A stretch of DNA of 64,000 bases from Spinacia oleracea (GCF_020520425.1 NC_079489.1:82528810-82592809); one strand, 5' to 3'. Shown: positions 37,693-50,562, counted from the stretch's first letter. A program made the numbers and translations. Notes: generated by a model from the sequence alone, not told the origin.

Positions 37693-38600
37693 ACAAAATA
37701 AATCCAATTACGTATTGTAAATTAGTCGTCTTTGCGTAATTTATCATTGTTGTCTATCGATTTGTAGCACAAGATGAGCTTTTATTTTACAAGTTATTGA
37801 ATCTGAGTATTAAAATGTTTATATAGCTTTTGGATGGAAAAAATATAATTTTAGAACAAGGGCCATATAGGAATAATAATATTTCAATAATTTTAAGTTA
37901 TTCTACATTTAGATAAAACACTACCTGCATTTAGTACCTCCCAATTATTACTCTATTTTGGCTTAGCAGAACAAATTACCTTTTTTCATCTTCATGCTTG
38001 AGCTTTCATCCCCTTTATCATCATTACTCTACTCATTCGGATTCTCTTGATCTTCGTTAGTTTCTCTGTATTATAAAATAGCAAAATTTTAAATAATCAT
38101 TGCAAAAACCCTAGGTATCATCGAATATACAATATATTATGTCAAAAATAACATGCGTAGTACAAAATGATGAAAGCAGATTAGCTTATAAATTGAGGGA
38201 AATTACAAACTGAATTTTAATTCATGATGCAATTGTGTAATCGTCTTCAAGTTATTCAGAACTACAATTGTACAAATAAAAAGAAAAAAATGCTCAAAAG
38301 TTAGGGTTTATAAGTCAAAAAGTTCAAAAATATGAAGGAAAATTAGGAAGAAACTACATAATTATTTAGAAATTAGTGTTACACACCTTGTACTTTTGAC
38401 TTTCTTGTTTTCTGGATGTTTTTCAGGCTACTTTTCTTCCATTTTACTTCATAAATCTTCAAAAATTGCGAGGAGAAATGTAAATGAAGAAGAGACTTAA
38501 GAAATGTTAATGGAAAGGAGAGAGAAAGCTTAAAAATCTCCAAAAAAGGCAGTTTGTGACAATTGTGGAGTGAGAAAGTGGAGAGGAGAGAGAAAGCTTC
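37693..38600. other. Intergenic AT-rich DNA
   Basis: No gene or clear element was recognised. Purine-rich GAGAGAAAG stretches near 38515-38600 resemble the leader of a minus-strand gene, but no reading frame follows. Confidence 0.5.
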
Positions 38601-38770
38601 AAAATGGAAATGAAGCGTTACTGTAACTTTTCTCCATTTTAAGGCTATTTATACTTATAATTTTGGTAGTTATGCTATTTGTACTTAAAATGGAAATGAA
38701 GCGTTACTGTAACTTTTCTTCATTTTAAGGTTATTTATACTTATAATTTTGGCAGTTATGCTATGTTACT
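38601..38770. repeat. Two-copy 86-bp tandem duplication
   Basis: AAAATGGAAATGAAGCGTTA starts at 38601 and again at 38687, and the copies agree almost throughout. Confidence 0.85.
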
Positions 38771-41380
38771 TTTTTCATTTCGTATGTTACGTCTGTCGTT
38801 TCACATGTTATTTCATATTACCCAGCGTTCTATGTCACGCGCGTTTTGTTTTGTATTCCCTGCGTTTTGCCATGGGAGTACCATTTGGACGGTACTCTCT
38901 GGTGTATAATTCAGTAATTGCCAGAATATTCGCTTCTAGTATTATGCAATTTTTGCTACAAATACGGAGGGGGAAAAAAAAGGACAGTAGTTATTCGAAG
39001 CTCGTACTTTTTAAAACCGCCCGCATTTGGAGTAGGAAAGTAAGATTTAGCCCTTTTAATGTTCACTCCCTTTCAACTCTCATAGGCGGTTCTTGGGTCG
39101 TGCGAGGTAAGCGACGGCACAAGGCCCCAAATTTCAAATACTTCTTCCGTTCCGTAAATATCGCACCATTTTGTTTTTACACTATTCACACTACGACTTT
39201 AGTTTTTTTTTTTATTCATATGTAAGAAAATTATAGTATGTGGGGTCACGTTAGATTCATATCGGTGTATATTTTCTACACATCAATTTTATGTAATTTT
39301 TACTTATACACAATTTGAGGTGTTGAGAATCAGAGTAACGTGTTAGAGTAGTAAAAGTCAACGGATGAGGGGGGGGGGGGGGGGATTGGGTCAGATTCGG
39401 TGGACCTCCAATTCATCCATCACCCGCTTACCACCCCATCCGTCATCCACTCGTATAATTTATATATGAAAAATGAACTTTCTCAGTTTTCTCCCAAAAA
39501 TAAATCCATAAAATTATAAAACATAACGTACAACTTTGAGTTTAGATTAAATGAGGATTTGAGGCTTTTGAGCAGGAAATACAATCGATTTTTTTTATTG
39601 TACTTGTTGGAAATATTGTTACTTTAATAAAATTAGGGATTGTAGTAATCACCGGTTAAGCATTCAAGCCACCAGTTCCATCCGCGGATGACAAATGAAT
39701 CTGATGCGATTAATGGGTTAATTAAGCGGGTAGCGAGTGGATTGGATGAAGCGGGTGTACGCAGATGAAGCTACATCCGACCCGAATATGATACATTGAC
39801 ATCCCTACTTATTGGTTGTTAGATTAATTAGTAGATTCAAGTTTTTTTTTTCTTTAATAAAGAATAAATTCAATTTCACTCTATCTGAAAAAGAAAAATG
39901 TCAGATTTTGATAAAAGTGAAAACATTATTAATGAGCGTAATTTGCAATGTTTAAATAAATTAAAAAGAATTCTCTACCACATTAATTAACTATTAAATC
40001 ACATGTATAATAAAGATAAAAAGAGACGGAGGAAGTACTGGTTTTGGTTGTAAGTTTGTAACAATTATAGTTTGTTCTCTAAAAATGTGATTTTTAAATA
40101 CCAAATGACTTATTATTATCCCCTTAAAAAAAAAATTAATACGGAGTATTATTAATGATGTTGTTCTTTCTTAACAAAATAAACAAAACATTATCAAGCA
40201 CTTCCTTAAAAACGATTACTAGTAGAGCCGTCAAACGTGTTGTGTTGGGTCGTGTATCGAATATAAACACGTTGGAAAGCCTCAACATCAACCAAACCCG
40301 TTTAATAAACGTGCCGTGTCGTGTTGACCCGTGTAACTAATTGTGTCAACATCTCTTAACACTAAACCTTTTTTTTTGTCGTGTTGTCGTGTTTGTTCAA
40401 TAAAGTTGACTCCATTCTATAAATTCATCACCAAATACAATATATTACAGGTTGTTTTTTCTTAAACGATTTAAAGTCATGTTAGATTTGTGTTGTAAAT
40501 CTCAACACTAACTTAACCCATTTAATTAAACATGTGATGCCGTGTTGACCTATTTAGTTAAACGGGTCGTAAACCCCTAATACTAACCCGTTTTCATTGT
40601 GTCTAATTAGTGCCATGTTATCGTATTTGTGTCGGATTGTGCAAGTTCAAATTAGTACGGACTACGGAGGACTCCGTAGTACACAGCCACAGAAGCCAGT
40701 CATAACGCCACTTTCCACCGTTGAGATTTCAGCATCGGCCAAGCATCTTCAACCGATCATCAAATTTGTTTATTTCTGCATTGTCTTGGACGGATTTGAG
40801 CCCAACTCACCAACTCATTCAGTTCCGTCATACTACAGCCGATAATACTCCAATTTTGTAACTGCCGACTCACCAAAGTTCTTGTTGATTTCATCTTCGG
40901 TACGTTTTTACTTCAATTCATTCATCTGATTTTTCTCTTTTTTCACCCTAATTTGCTATTGTAGTTTATTCTTCATAATTTCAATCCTTATATGCTGCAT
41001 TTAGTCTATCCTGATTATTGATTAATACTCCTAATTTAGGTATTATTCAATCAGATATTGAGTCACAAATAAATTTGTAGAATGTGAAAATATGTTAAAA
41101 GATTTTAATTGGGTTTTGTTCTAACTTTCATGTCTAGGCTTTAATTCTGATTGGGAAAAAAAAGTCAATTTTTTTACGGAGTTTTTAGCCTTCAATTTTA
41201 TTGGGTTTTTTCTTCAATTTGGTGGGAAGGTTTTTTGTCAAAATTGCAATTGGCCTCCATTTAGTGATTCTATGATCATGTGTATTTAGTTTCTGGCATT
41301 TAATTTCTGACAGACTATTCTTAATGTTTGTGATATAGGGGTTTCAGGTTCTTGTCAAAATTGTTGAATTTGTGTGCTAA
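38771..41380. other. Intergenic repeats upstream of the F-box gene
   Basis: No gene was recognised. A poly-G run is at about 39370-39384. The segment 39345-39800 has inverted, GGATG/CATCC-rich ends typical of old MITE-like repeats. 39895-40036 matches the right half of the MITE at 50563-50916 (GTCAGATTTTGATAAAAGTG to AAAAAGAGACGGAGG). 40230-40640 is GTGTTGACCCGTTT-rich repeat DNA. The last few hundred bases should contain the F-box gene promoter and leader. Confidence 0.5.
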
Positions 41381-42842
41381 ATGGATACTGAAACAACCCC
41401 AGATTTACTTAGTGATCTACCACTTAGCATATCTGAGATTATCCTTAGCTTGTTACCTATAAGAGATGCTGTTAGGATGAGCACATTGTCAACCAAATGG
41501 AGATATAGATGGGCAAACCTTCCACAGCTTATTTTCTGTGACAAATGTGTTGGTCCTTCTACGGACAAGTCGATGGTCGAAAACAGGCTTATAAAGTTTA
41601 TTACTCATGCTCTTCTACTTCACAATGGCCCCATTCATAAGTTTAAGATATGTACTTCGATCTTGCAAAGTTGCCCAGATATTGATCAGTGGCTGCTTTT
41701 CCTCTCGAGGAATGTTGTTAGGGAACTCACACTTGAATTAGGTGATGGCGAGTGGTTTAGGGTGCCAGCTTGTCTGTTTTCTTGCAAAAAATTGACTCTT
41801 TTGGAGCTTTGTCGATGTGAATTAGATCCCCCTCCTAGCTTCAGAGGGTTTTCGAGCTTGCGCACCTTGACACTCAATCAAGTTTTGGTGACACCTGAAG
41901 TAATTGAAAACCTAATTTCTAGCTGTCCTCTGCTTGAGAGTTTAACATTGTCATATTATGATGGTTTGGACTTGAACATCGATGCTCCTAATCTTAAGTG
42001 CTTGCACCTGGAAGGTGTATTCAAAGATTTATGCCTAGAACATACCCCACTGTTGGAAGTAGTTTCTATCTCTTTGTATATGAACACAGATGAAATTCAG
42101 GAGCATTTTGAGCAACTCTCTGGTTGCAATTTTGTCAAGTTTCTTGGTGGTGTACCTAACCTCAGAAAGCTAACTGGACATGTTTACTTTACAAAGGTAA
42201 CATGAGTACATTACCCTTATATATCAACTCAGAAGTATGATTATTCTGCATCCTTATTTTGTTGTTCTGTATATTTTTCTAGTATTTAAGCATAGGCATT
42301 GAGCAGTGGACACCATCACTAACTTACAGTCATCTGAAAGTTATTGAATTAAATCAAGTAAGTTTTGAAGACATGAAAGAGTTACTGGTTGTTCTTCGCT
42401 TGATTACAAACTCCCCAAACTTGCAGGAGCTTCAGATCTCTGTAAGTCATGATGAATTGACATTGCATACAGAATCAAATCTGCATCATATGTTACATTT
42501 TGTTACATTTGTTGAATCATGTGTCCTCCTCCTGTTTTTGGTGCATAGGGTTCATCAAACACAAATGTTACACTGGAAGCACCTAACGTAGACTTTTGGG
42601 AGACTGAATGTCCATCAGGTTACACATTCAAACGGTTGAAAACCGTGAAGATGACAGATATGTGTGGCGTGCCTCATGAGATGGAATTAATAAAAAAATT
42701 ACTGGGGAACTCACCAGTCTTAGAAAAACTGAGTATAGTGCCCTGTATATATGTTACAGAGTTAAAAGTGGATATGCTGGTAGAATTAGTAAGACTTCGA
42801 CGGGCCTCTCCTCTAGCTGAAATCCTGTTCACCCAAGAATGA
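41381..42842 (+). CDS. F-box/FBD/LRR-repeat protein (At1g13570-like)
   Basis: A complete three-exon gene: 41381-42196, 42283-42441, 42549-42842, all with GT/AG junctions in phase 0 and giving 422 residues. Residues 9-50 are the F-box (LLSDLPLSISEIILSLLPIR, then STLSTKWRYRWANLP), which binds SKP1 in SCF ubiquitin ligases. Residues about 115-290 are irregular plant leucine-rich repeats (LFSCKKLTLLELCRCELDPP). The C-terminal part, from LKVIELNQVSFEDM through exon 3, matches an FBD domain. The likely role is substrate recognition for ubiquitination in nucleus or cytosol; the target is unknown for this large, fast-evolving family. The start is the first ATG and fits the family. No defect was seen. 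It faces the NIK-type gene, with a 1.3-kb gap between the two stop codons. Confidence 0.92.
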
Positions 42843-43134
42843 GAAGTGTGCATTATTAGAATACATCCCCTCACAGAAATAGGAAAATCATGAAACCATT
42901 CTTTTCCAAAGTGTCATGTATTTCTGTATTGCATGTAAATCTATATGATAATGAGAACTATAAAGACATAATTTCTCTCCGAATAAACTTAATTTTGAAT
43001 GTGCATTATATTTATTTGTAGCTGCAAAGAATTGGCAGGATCAAGGAAAGATTGAGGTTATTATGCATACTTACTCAAAACCATAGTAAATTGCTAAATC
43101 ATTTGTTCACATTTTCAAGCTCAAAGTATATAGT

Positions 43135-43382
43135 TTAAGTGCTCTGACCGGTTGATCGTGAAAGATTAGATATACTTGAAGAAGTAGAGCGCTGATTCCG
43201 GCCACTATTTGTCCGGCAACATGATGACCTCAACCAGAAATAAGAACCTTCCTCACCAAATGCATCCCCCTCAAGGCATCCGGAGAGTAAACCCATGTCT
43301 AGATTGAGGCGGAATTCATGGACACCACCACCACCACCACCACCACCTTGGCGTGTGGGACCCCATGTTGATAATGTGATTA
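43135..43382 (-). pseudogene. Unrecognised coding-looking stretch (possible terminal exon)
   Basis: On the minus strand a frame stays open for about 82 codons to TAA at 43135-43137, entered by a possible acceptor (CCTTAG). It encodes a glycine run from the (CCA)n tract, then VHEFRLNLDMGLLSGCLEGD and a Ser/Arg-rich end (NQRSTSSSISNLSRSTGQST). GC content is higher than in the neighbouring spacer. There is no upstream exon and no family match known to me. It may be the 3' end of a lost gene, or chance. Confidence 0.3.
43325..43347. repeat. (CCA)n microsatellite
   Basis: About seven to eight CCA units, giving the glycine run on the minus strand in the frame above. Confidence 0.9.
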
Positions 43383-44111
43383 CTAAGGATGTTAAAACAT
43401 TTGTCTGGTATTAATATTGTAACCTTTGGCATCTAAAATGTAGTTATATTAAGTAACCTTTGTCGAGTCCAAACTATAACTATAACTATAACTATAGTCA
43501 ATGTCAAATCTATATTGAAACAGCAATCTAAAACAGGGTCAGTGGCACAGGCACTTGTCATGTTCTTTGAAATTTCATAGTGATAATTTGGAATAACCTG
43601 TGTCGAGTCCAATCTCTAGTCATTGTCAATTGTCGACCAGTAAACAGCAAAATTGCAAAAGATGCCTAAACATGAGACATTCAAGTCATTATCAATCTAT
43701 CTGTGGAGTATGTATCTTCATTACAAGAAGCTTCACAGATATTATTCACTGCCATCTTAAACGTATGGATGAAAAATTACACCCTTTCAAAATTCCACTC
43801 TATATGCATACAAGCCTTGTACAACACAAATTGTTAAAAAATAGAAAATAACAAGAACCCCTTATCATATTGCTTTATTCTTACAAACTTGATGCACATT
43901 TTTCAACAATATTCTTCATGCACTAAAGAAAGTGGGTTGCTTTCTGGATTCTGATTCTGTACAAATACCAAATTATAGACAGAGACTCTTCTGAGCTTCA
44001 CTGGCTGATTAGCAATGATTCTCAGGAAACTGAGATCGTCTGATTCCATGATCTGACTGAACTAACCTGATCTCATATTCTTTGTGCAACATACATAGTG
44101 GGAAAAGAGTG
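43383..44111. other. Spacer and 3'UTR side of the NIK-type gene
   Basis: The part next to 44112 should be the kinase gene's 3'UTR. An (AACTAT)n run lies at about 43469-43496. No other gene is seen. Confidence 0.5.
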
Positions 44112-47100
44112 TCATCTTGGGCCAGAAAGTTCCATTGCTTGAACAAGCAATGAAGAATCATCGGTGAGGTCAGAGTAACGTTCTGAAGAGGAGAAGTCGT
44201 TGGCTTTGCTCCGTGTTGAATCACTTCTTTGAGAAGCTTCCCATTTCTCAGCGAGGCCATCTCCCTCGAGCATCCTTATTACTTCTGACATCTTAGGTCT
44301 CTCACTAGGGAGGAATTGAGTACATAGGAGAAATACTTGGACTATTTCCTCAAGCTCAATCCCGTCATACTTGTCCTTCAACTCCTTGTCTACCAATATT
44401 TCTAGCTTTTTTTCTTGGTTTATTTTCTTCACCTGTAAACACACCAACAAATTTAGAGGAATAACATGAAAATGTACTATACTATTTACTATACTGCTAT
44501 TAAATTTGCTCACCCAATCTAACATAGCTCCTTTCTGGTTTGCTGCTTTACCAAAATCTAGTGCCCTCTGACCAGTTATCAACTCTAGTAGGAGGATTCC
44601 AAAACCAAAGACATCTGTTTTTTCAGAAGATTGTCCTGTAGAAAGGTATTCTGGAGCTATATGACCCACGGTTCCCCTAACAGCTGTAGTAACATGTGAA
44701 TCTTGGTGGTCCAATAGCTTTGCCAAGCCAAAATCTCCGACTACGGCCTCACAGTAATCATCCAGCAGTATATTAGCTGCCTTAACATCCCTATGTATTA
44801 TCTTTGGATCACATTGCTCGTGAAGGTATAGTAGTCCCCTAGCTGCCCCTAATGCTATTCGTTTTCTGGTGCCCCAGTCCAGTGATGGCTTTGCTGCATG
44901 ATCAATTATATTGTTGTGAAATTAGATGGAATTAATTACGGGCATACTTCCAAACCTTCAAGGACTAAATTTCATTTCATCGTATAATAAACAGCTAGTA
45001 ATGCATATTAGTTTGTGTCAAAACAGTTAAATGATAGCTAAAGATTTGTTCTTTTCAATTGAATTTTGCTTAATTTAACTTATTTTAGTTGTAAAAAGAA
45101 CGAAGAAATATTAGGGTTAATGACCTTTTTTTTACCTTTGAGACGAGAAGCCACACTTCCATTGGACATGTAAGGGTAGACCAAAAGCCTCTCAGTGGAA
45201 GTCATACAAAAGCCATTTAGGCGTAAAAGGTTCCTGTGTACAGCCAAGCTGATCATCTCAACTTCAGTCTGGAATTGGATCTCCCCACCAACGGCGTTTC
45301 CATCCTTGAGTCTCTTAACTGCCACAATAGTACCATCCGAAAGGTGTCCTTTGTACACAATCCCAAAACCACCCTTCCCAATTATGTTTTTGCTACTGAA
45401 GTTGCTTGTTGCACCTTGAAGTTCTCTGAAATGAAATCTCCTCAAGTTTCCAAGGCAAACTTCTTCGTGATGTCGATCTGTAATGACAAGAATGTTGTAT
45501 CGTGGAATATGAGAAGAATTCACCAAGATTACATACTAGTGCTTGCTTAGTTGACATGTTTTTTTGTTACCTTTGACATCGAAGAACATCTGTTTGTGGT
45601 GTTTGTGTCGCCACCATAAGACGAACCCAAACCCACAGATCAGCAGGCAAGTGCTAGCTATACTTGAACCTAAGGCCAAGGCAAGCTTAGAATGACCTTT
45701 GGACTTTTGAGTCTCAGAACCTTCAAACAAGGAAATTCCATACAACTCATGTAAAAAATTAATTAACTTTTAAATTTGAATTTGAAAACCATTTAGCTGC
45801 AACTCACTGTCTGAATTGTTCACATTGAAAGAAAGAGGTAACGGAGCTGTTCCATAGCAATCTTTCTCGCTCGCTGTGGCACATATTTGAGGATTTCCTA
45901 TAACACTATCCCATAAATTTGTTTTAATTAATAATACAGGAAATTAGTGTATTCATTAGTATTAGTATTACACTGAAGATTTTGCCAAAGCATTATATTA
46001 CAAAGAACAATTGCCTTGACAAGGGTAAATTTTGTCTTGGAAAAATCTTTACAGTGTAACTTATCACAAAAATACTAGGAGGCAAAAGAGATAGTATAAA
46101 GAAATATCACTGCAAGGTCATTCTCACCTGAATGTTTTTGCTTGGAACCTTGGTACAGGACCACTCAAATTATTGTAGGACAGGTCTCTGTAACATCAAA
46201 AAAATAAAAATAAAATAAAAACTGTAAAATTCCCTTAAATTTGAAATAAAATCATTATCAAAGAAGGAGAAATGAAGAAATTTTACAGGAATGTAAGCTG
46301 TGTCATGTTGGCAAAGGATAGAGGAATATCTCCAGAAAGACTATTGTTGTTCAACCTCCTGTTCACAAAATGAAGTAGGTTCACATAAGTTAACAAGTTA
46401 TCATGATATATCCCCTCTATCCGGAATCAGTACCCACATGATAGTGTAAGTCGAACTACTAATTTGACAACTAAATCCCAACAGATAAAGAGTTAATTGG
46501 GCCTAAAATTGTCACTGGTTTTAAAAGCTAGTACTAGTATAAATGTATAATATCAATCAATCACGTACAAGTAATGGAGGATCTTCAAATGAGATAGAGA
46601 AGGGGGAATTCTTCCTTTGAAGAGATTATCAGAAATATCAAGTGTTTGAAGTTTTGACAACCTTCCTATCTCAACAGGAATATATCCAGAAATGTTGTTA
46701 TTCTGCAAAAGCCTGTCAAAATTTATAAACAAAAAAATAAAAATTAATTAATCTTATGAAAACATTATCCTATGTTTTTCTCTCTCATAATTAATGCTTT
46801 AGCACTTACACAGTCTGCAGACATGTCAAGTTCCCAATACTTGGTGAAAGAGTCCCATATAAGCCCTGGCTTGGTATTCCCCTGAATGTTACAACAAAAA
46901 AATCACATTATTGGTAATTTGGTGTTGAATAAATGACCATAATACCGGCCATATAGACTCGAAAGCACACATCTTTTTTTCCGGTTCAGATAAAACCGTT
47001 AACTGAAATACCCTTTTTAAGTAAAGAAGAAGTAAGGGGGGAAAATTGCTTACAAACTAACAACTCGGGCTTCTGAAGAACAGGAAACCATAGCCCAACT

Positions 47101-47378
47101 GCATGGATCAACAGCAGTTCTATCCCAACTATCAAGAACACCATGTGGGTCCCTCAAAGAGTCCTTAATATCCACCAAAGCTTGCACTAAACCAAAATTA
47201 GAAACACATAAACTCGTTAGCATACATGTTTAGAACCTTAGTTACTCCACTAATCACATAAAAATGTATGGTTACCTTCATAATTAACCCCATCAGGAGT
47301 AAGCAGAGCAACAGAAGAATTGCAAAAGTAGAAGAAAAGGGCAACAAAAGGCAGCAAAAATTGGCTTAAATTTAACAT
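44112..47378 (-). CDS. NIK: NIK-type LRR receptor-like kinase (LRR-RLK subfamily II)
   Basis: A complete gene inferred as eleven exons, 5' to 3': 47276-47378, 47054-47186, 46810-46881, 46569-46712, 46287-46358, 46128-46187, 45808-45905, 45571-45720, 45136-45477, 44514-44893, 44112-44432. Phases fit throughout, giving 624 residues. The product has a signal peptide (1-27), an N-cap with the paired-Cys motif ([10 protein letters not shown]), about five LRRs ([16 protein letters not shown]), a Cys-pair spacer, a transmembrane helix (240-264) and an RD-type kinase. The kinase has glycine loop GKGGFG (311-316), Lys332, HRDVKAAN with Asp427, DFG (445-447), and an activation loop [18 protein letters not shown]. 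It ends [10 protein letters not shown], diagnostic for NSP-interacting kinases rather than SERKs. Known NIKs sit at the plasma membrane and act in antiviral translation suppression and immunity. The paralog (NIK1/2/3) is not settled. The exon 7 acceptor was chosen (GGGATAG) because the nearer AG breaks the frame. Confidence 0.95.
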
Positions 47379-47974
47379 TTTGATTGAGGCAATATGTCGA
47401 ACACCTGTTAAACAGGCAGTCCGAAAAAGATGAAAGATTCAAAAATCAAAAGCCAGGTGAGAATTTGAGCAGGTGAAAAGTAGTTCAATTGAGAAATTCA
47501 ATATACTAGTGTAGACTGTAGAATAGAGATGAGAATGAGTGTGCAACGTCTGAATTGAGTCCTCATGCTTTCTAGAAATACAAAGAGTGTGCAGTTTCTG
47601 ACAGTGTGACACACCATGTCAGGAGGTCCCAGGGCCAAATGAAAAAGGCAAAGTGGGAAAGAGAGAGAGAGAATGAGAGATAAAAGGAGGAGAAAGTGTG
47701 AGAGGGAACCAACATGCTTCCCACTGCCTTACGGATGCTAAAGAAAAGAATAATAATTTAACCATACAATTATACCGACTACAATACAAATAATCAAATA
47801 TGATGTGGTTATCCGACTTGTTAGCTAATTCACTTTATGCTTTGGAGCTTATAAGGTCGAGTTTCATCATCGTAAAATGTTAAGAAGGGGCTCAAAGCGT
47901 ATACTCCTTCTGTATTTTTGTAGGATTTACATGTTCATTGGCACAACTATTAATGAATTATAATCGAATTTTAA
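47379..47974. other. 5' flank of the NIK-type gene
   Basis: Contains the leader and promoter for the minus-strand gene. On that strand, a TTTAACAG sequence about 30 bases before the ATG could be the acceptor of a leader intron. There is no other gene. Confidence 0.5.
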
Positions 47975-48424
47975 TCTCTATTATATAAGTAAAGAGGGGA
48001 GGGTATTTCGATAACACCACTTTTGGTGTCTCCTAGGATAAGATTAAATTACCCTTTAAAATTTCACAATTAAATTCAATTAAAAAGCTAATTATTTATT
48101 AATTTCAAAATTTGTTATTTATTGATTTTAAAAACTGAAAATCAATAACAAATCAGGAAAGTTTTTTTTGGTGCCAGCAGCATTATGGCTAATCCCCCAT
48201 ACATGTAAAAGTTAATGGTCTAATATTGAAGATCTTTGACTTTCTATAAAATTAGGAAAACATTTATTTTTCATAAGAATGGTAAGATGTGATTATGTAG
48301 AAAAGACTATAAGAGTATAGTTGCACGTAGTATGTATAAGATCTTTGCTTACACCCATACATCAATATTAAGTAAAAATAAAATTTTAAGTTTTTAATAA
48401 TTTCGCATGCATCGCGTGCGTATA

Positions 48425-48426
<2 letters not shown>

Positions 48427-48484
<58 letters not shown>
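48427..48484. repeat. (TA)n microsatellite inside the Helitron pair
   Basis: An uninterrupted TA run exactly where the 3' end of the first Helitron copy should finish. Confidence 0.95.
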
Positions 48485-48485
<1 letters not shown>

Positions 48486-48860
48486 GGGATTCGTGAGGTC
48501 ATTTTAGTAATTGGCCTTTTGGTGTCCCCCTATGAAATAGACTAAATACCCTTAATAAGTTTTAATTTAATTTAATTATAATAATTCTAAAACTGATAAT
48601 TAATATCATATTGTAAAAAATGAAATTTCAATGCAGGTGACAACCAAAAGTCAACAACAATTTAATTTAATTCCTATAGCAAACATGAAAGCAATTATTT
48701 AGGCAGTTAAAAAAATTGGAATTCATCCCTTCAATCTTACATTTTTTATTACAAAATTAAACTTAGTCTTACTCTTAATCATACCCTAATTTTATATAGT
48801 TATACAAGCACTTTGCGGCAAAAAACACACAAAAAAATGAACAAGCAAAAACACAATATT

Positions 48861-49123
48861 TTTAGACCTGATCAAATGTCGGGCCGAGCCAAGATTCAGG
48901 CCAAAAATTTGTGCCCAAACCCACCATTTTCGGGCCTAAAATACCGGGCTTTTCGGGCCATTTTCGGCCAAGTCAAATTTATAACTAAAAAGTGTATTTT
49001 TGTGTTTCCCAAACCAGCCCAAAAAAACTAAATTTTCGGGCCGGCCCGGAAATCGGGCGGGAAAATTCTGCCCAAATCCGCAAAAGTTCCGGGCGGGTCG
49101 GGCTCGTCTTGATCAGGTCTAAA
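48861..49123. mobile_element. MITE with TTTAGACCTGATCAA inverted ends
   Basis: TTTAGACCTGATCAA at the left (48861-48875) and its exact reverse complement at the right (49109-49123) enclose about 263 bp rich in GGGCC/GGCCC. It is nested in the second Helitron copy. The superfamily is uncertain (hAT-like is possible). Confidence 0.7.
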
Positions 49124-49481
49124 TCTTTTATGTTTATTTTAGTTAATTTGTTATTACATTAATATGAATATGTATATATTTTTCTTTAGTTTTAAATAAA
49201 TTTTCTGTTTTAGAAAATGTACATACTTTTAAGAATGTGTAGCGTGTGTATAGGACTATGATTTAATTAACATATTAGAGAAGAAAGTCATTGAAATATT
49301 ACTTTAGTTCATTATGATCAAACTTTAGTTTAATAACTTAGCACTTAGGTGTCAACATAAGGTTTCGATAATACACTTATAAAAATTGTTAAAAATTTTA
49401 TAAAACGTTAGAACATACTTGCGTATATATCAAATTAGATTTTTAAAAATATCTGCACGCATTGCGTGCATAGAATACTAG

Positions 49482-50206
49482 CATAATAAGGGACAGAGGG
49501 AGTATGACACAATTGATTTTTTGACACTATTCACACATGCTCCTTTGACTTCATTTTGTGATATATGTTTAAGAAAAAACATAATCGTGTGAGGTCTTAT
49601 TAGATTCGTCTCAATAAATACTTTTTAAATATCAAATTTTTATAATTTTTCCTATCCATAATGGAGGATATTAATGTTTGAAATCATGCATTGGCAAACG
49701 TACCTAAATAATTGTGTCATTTAAAAAAGAACGGATGAAGTATGTTCTATTGATTATATTTCCAATTAAACATTTATACTTTCTAATTAGATACTCCATA
49801 GTTATTGTTTTTATTTTAATAGTTATATTTTGTCATTATATATTTAAGTTTTTAGTTTTGACATCAAACCATCAACAATCTTATAAACAAGACGGACTGA
49901 TAGAACAATAATGATTATGTTACGGAATAGTAAAGGAATGGGAAAAGGTGGTAAGATTAAATGAGAGAAAAAGGCAAGTTCCCTTCAATCATGCGTTTGG
50001 TTTTTATTCTGTTGAAATGGGTGACGTTTGAGGGGATTTTCTGTTCTATAGTTTTTTGGATCTTTTACTGATTAAAGCTAACTATAGATTCGTTTGTTAT
50101 CTGTAAACCACTATTTTTAGGGGATTGAACATTCTGATGGTAGGTATCTCTTCACCCACTTTTAAAGAGAGAGAAAATCTAAAAGTTAACTCTTAAAAAA
50201 GAGTGA
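49482..50206. other. Intergenic AT-rich DNA with MITE fragments
   Basis: Isolated Stowaway-like ends occur (ACAGAGGGAGTA at about 49492-49504, ACGGATGAAGTA at about 49731-49742). No gene is seen. Confidence 0.45.
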
Positions 50207-50545
50207 TGATAAAGGTCGCAAGTTGTGACAACATTTAGTTGTCGTAATATTACGTGTCGAAATTTAATTGGTATATATAGGCGACACGTAGGCTATGAGT
50301 CATCATCATATTTTTACTATCAATGCAATATTTTTACTATGGAAATATGTAAATGAAGTAGTCGATATAAAAAAAAGGAAATAAATTAGAATATTAAGAT
50401 TTTCTACCATTTTATGAAACATGTATAATAGGAATATAGGATATATATGTTAAATATTTTAGTTTCCAATTTAAATCATGACACATAAGCGCATCATGTC
50501 ATCATTGTGACACGGCTTAAAGATCGCATGTTGCGACCTTTATCA
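50207..50545. mobile_element. Small inverted-repeat element (MITE)
   Basis: TGATAAAGGTCGCAA (50207-50221) is repeated exactly inverted at 50531-50545. The 339-bp interior is AT-rich and non-coding. I could not define a target duplication. Confidence 0.6.
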
Positions 50546-50562
50546 TTTTCGCTTAAAAAATA

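Larger units (their letters stand above)
47975..49481 (+). mobile_element. Tandem pair of Helitrons joined by a (TA)n tract
   Basis: The first starts A|TCTCTATTATATAAG and reaches a 3'-type hairpin (CGCATGCATCGCGTGCG, ~48403-48419) followed by TATAAGA. The CTAG that should follow is replaced by (TA)n (48427-48484). The second starts with ATTATAAGGG and shares CTTTTGGTGTCxCC with the first. It ends in a perfect 8-bp hairpin (TGCACGCA/TGCGTGCA) and CTAG at 49478-49481. The base after CTAG is C, not the usual T. No Rep/helicase gene is present. Confidence 0.6.

Noticed and set aside
38749-39225. 158-residue Cys/Phe-rich protein
   Set aside because: No family recognised, starts within a tandem duplication, and runs through MITE-like DNA; probably chance.
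44009-44260. Separate small gene overlapping the kinase stop codon
   Set aside because: It is a shadow frame of the kinase last exon and 3'UTR.
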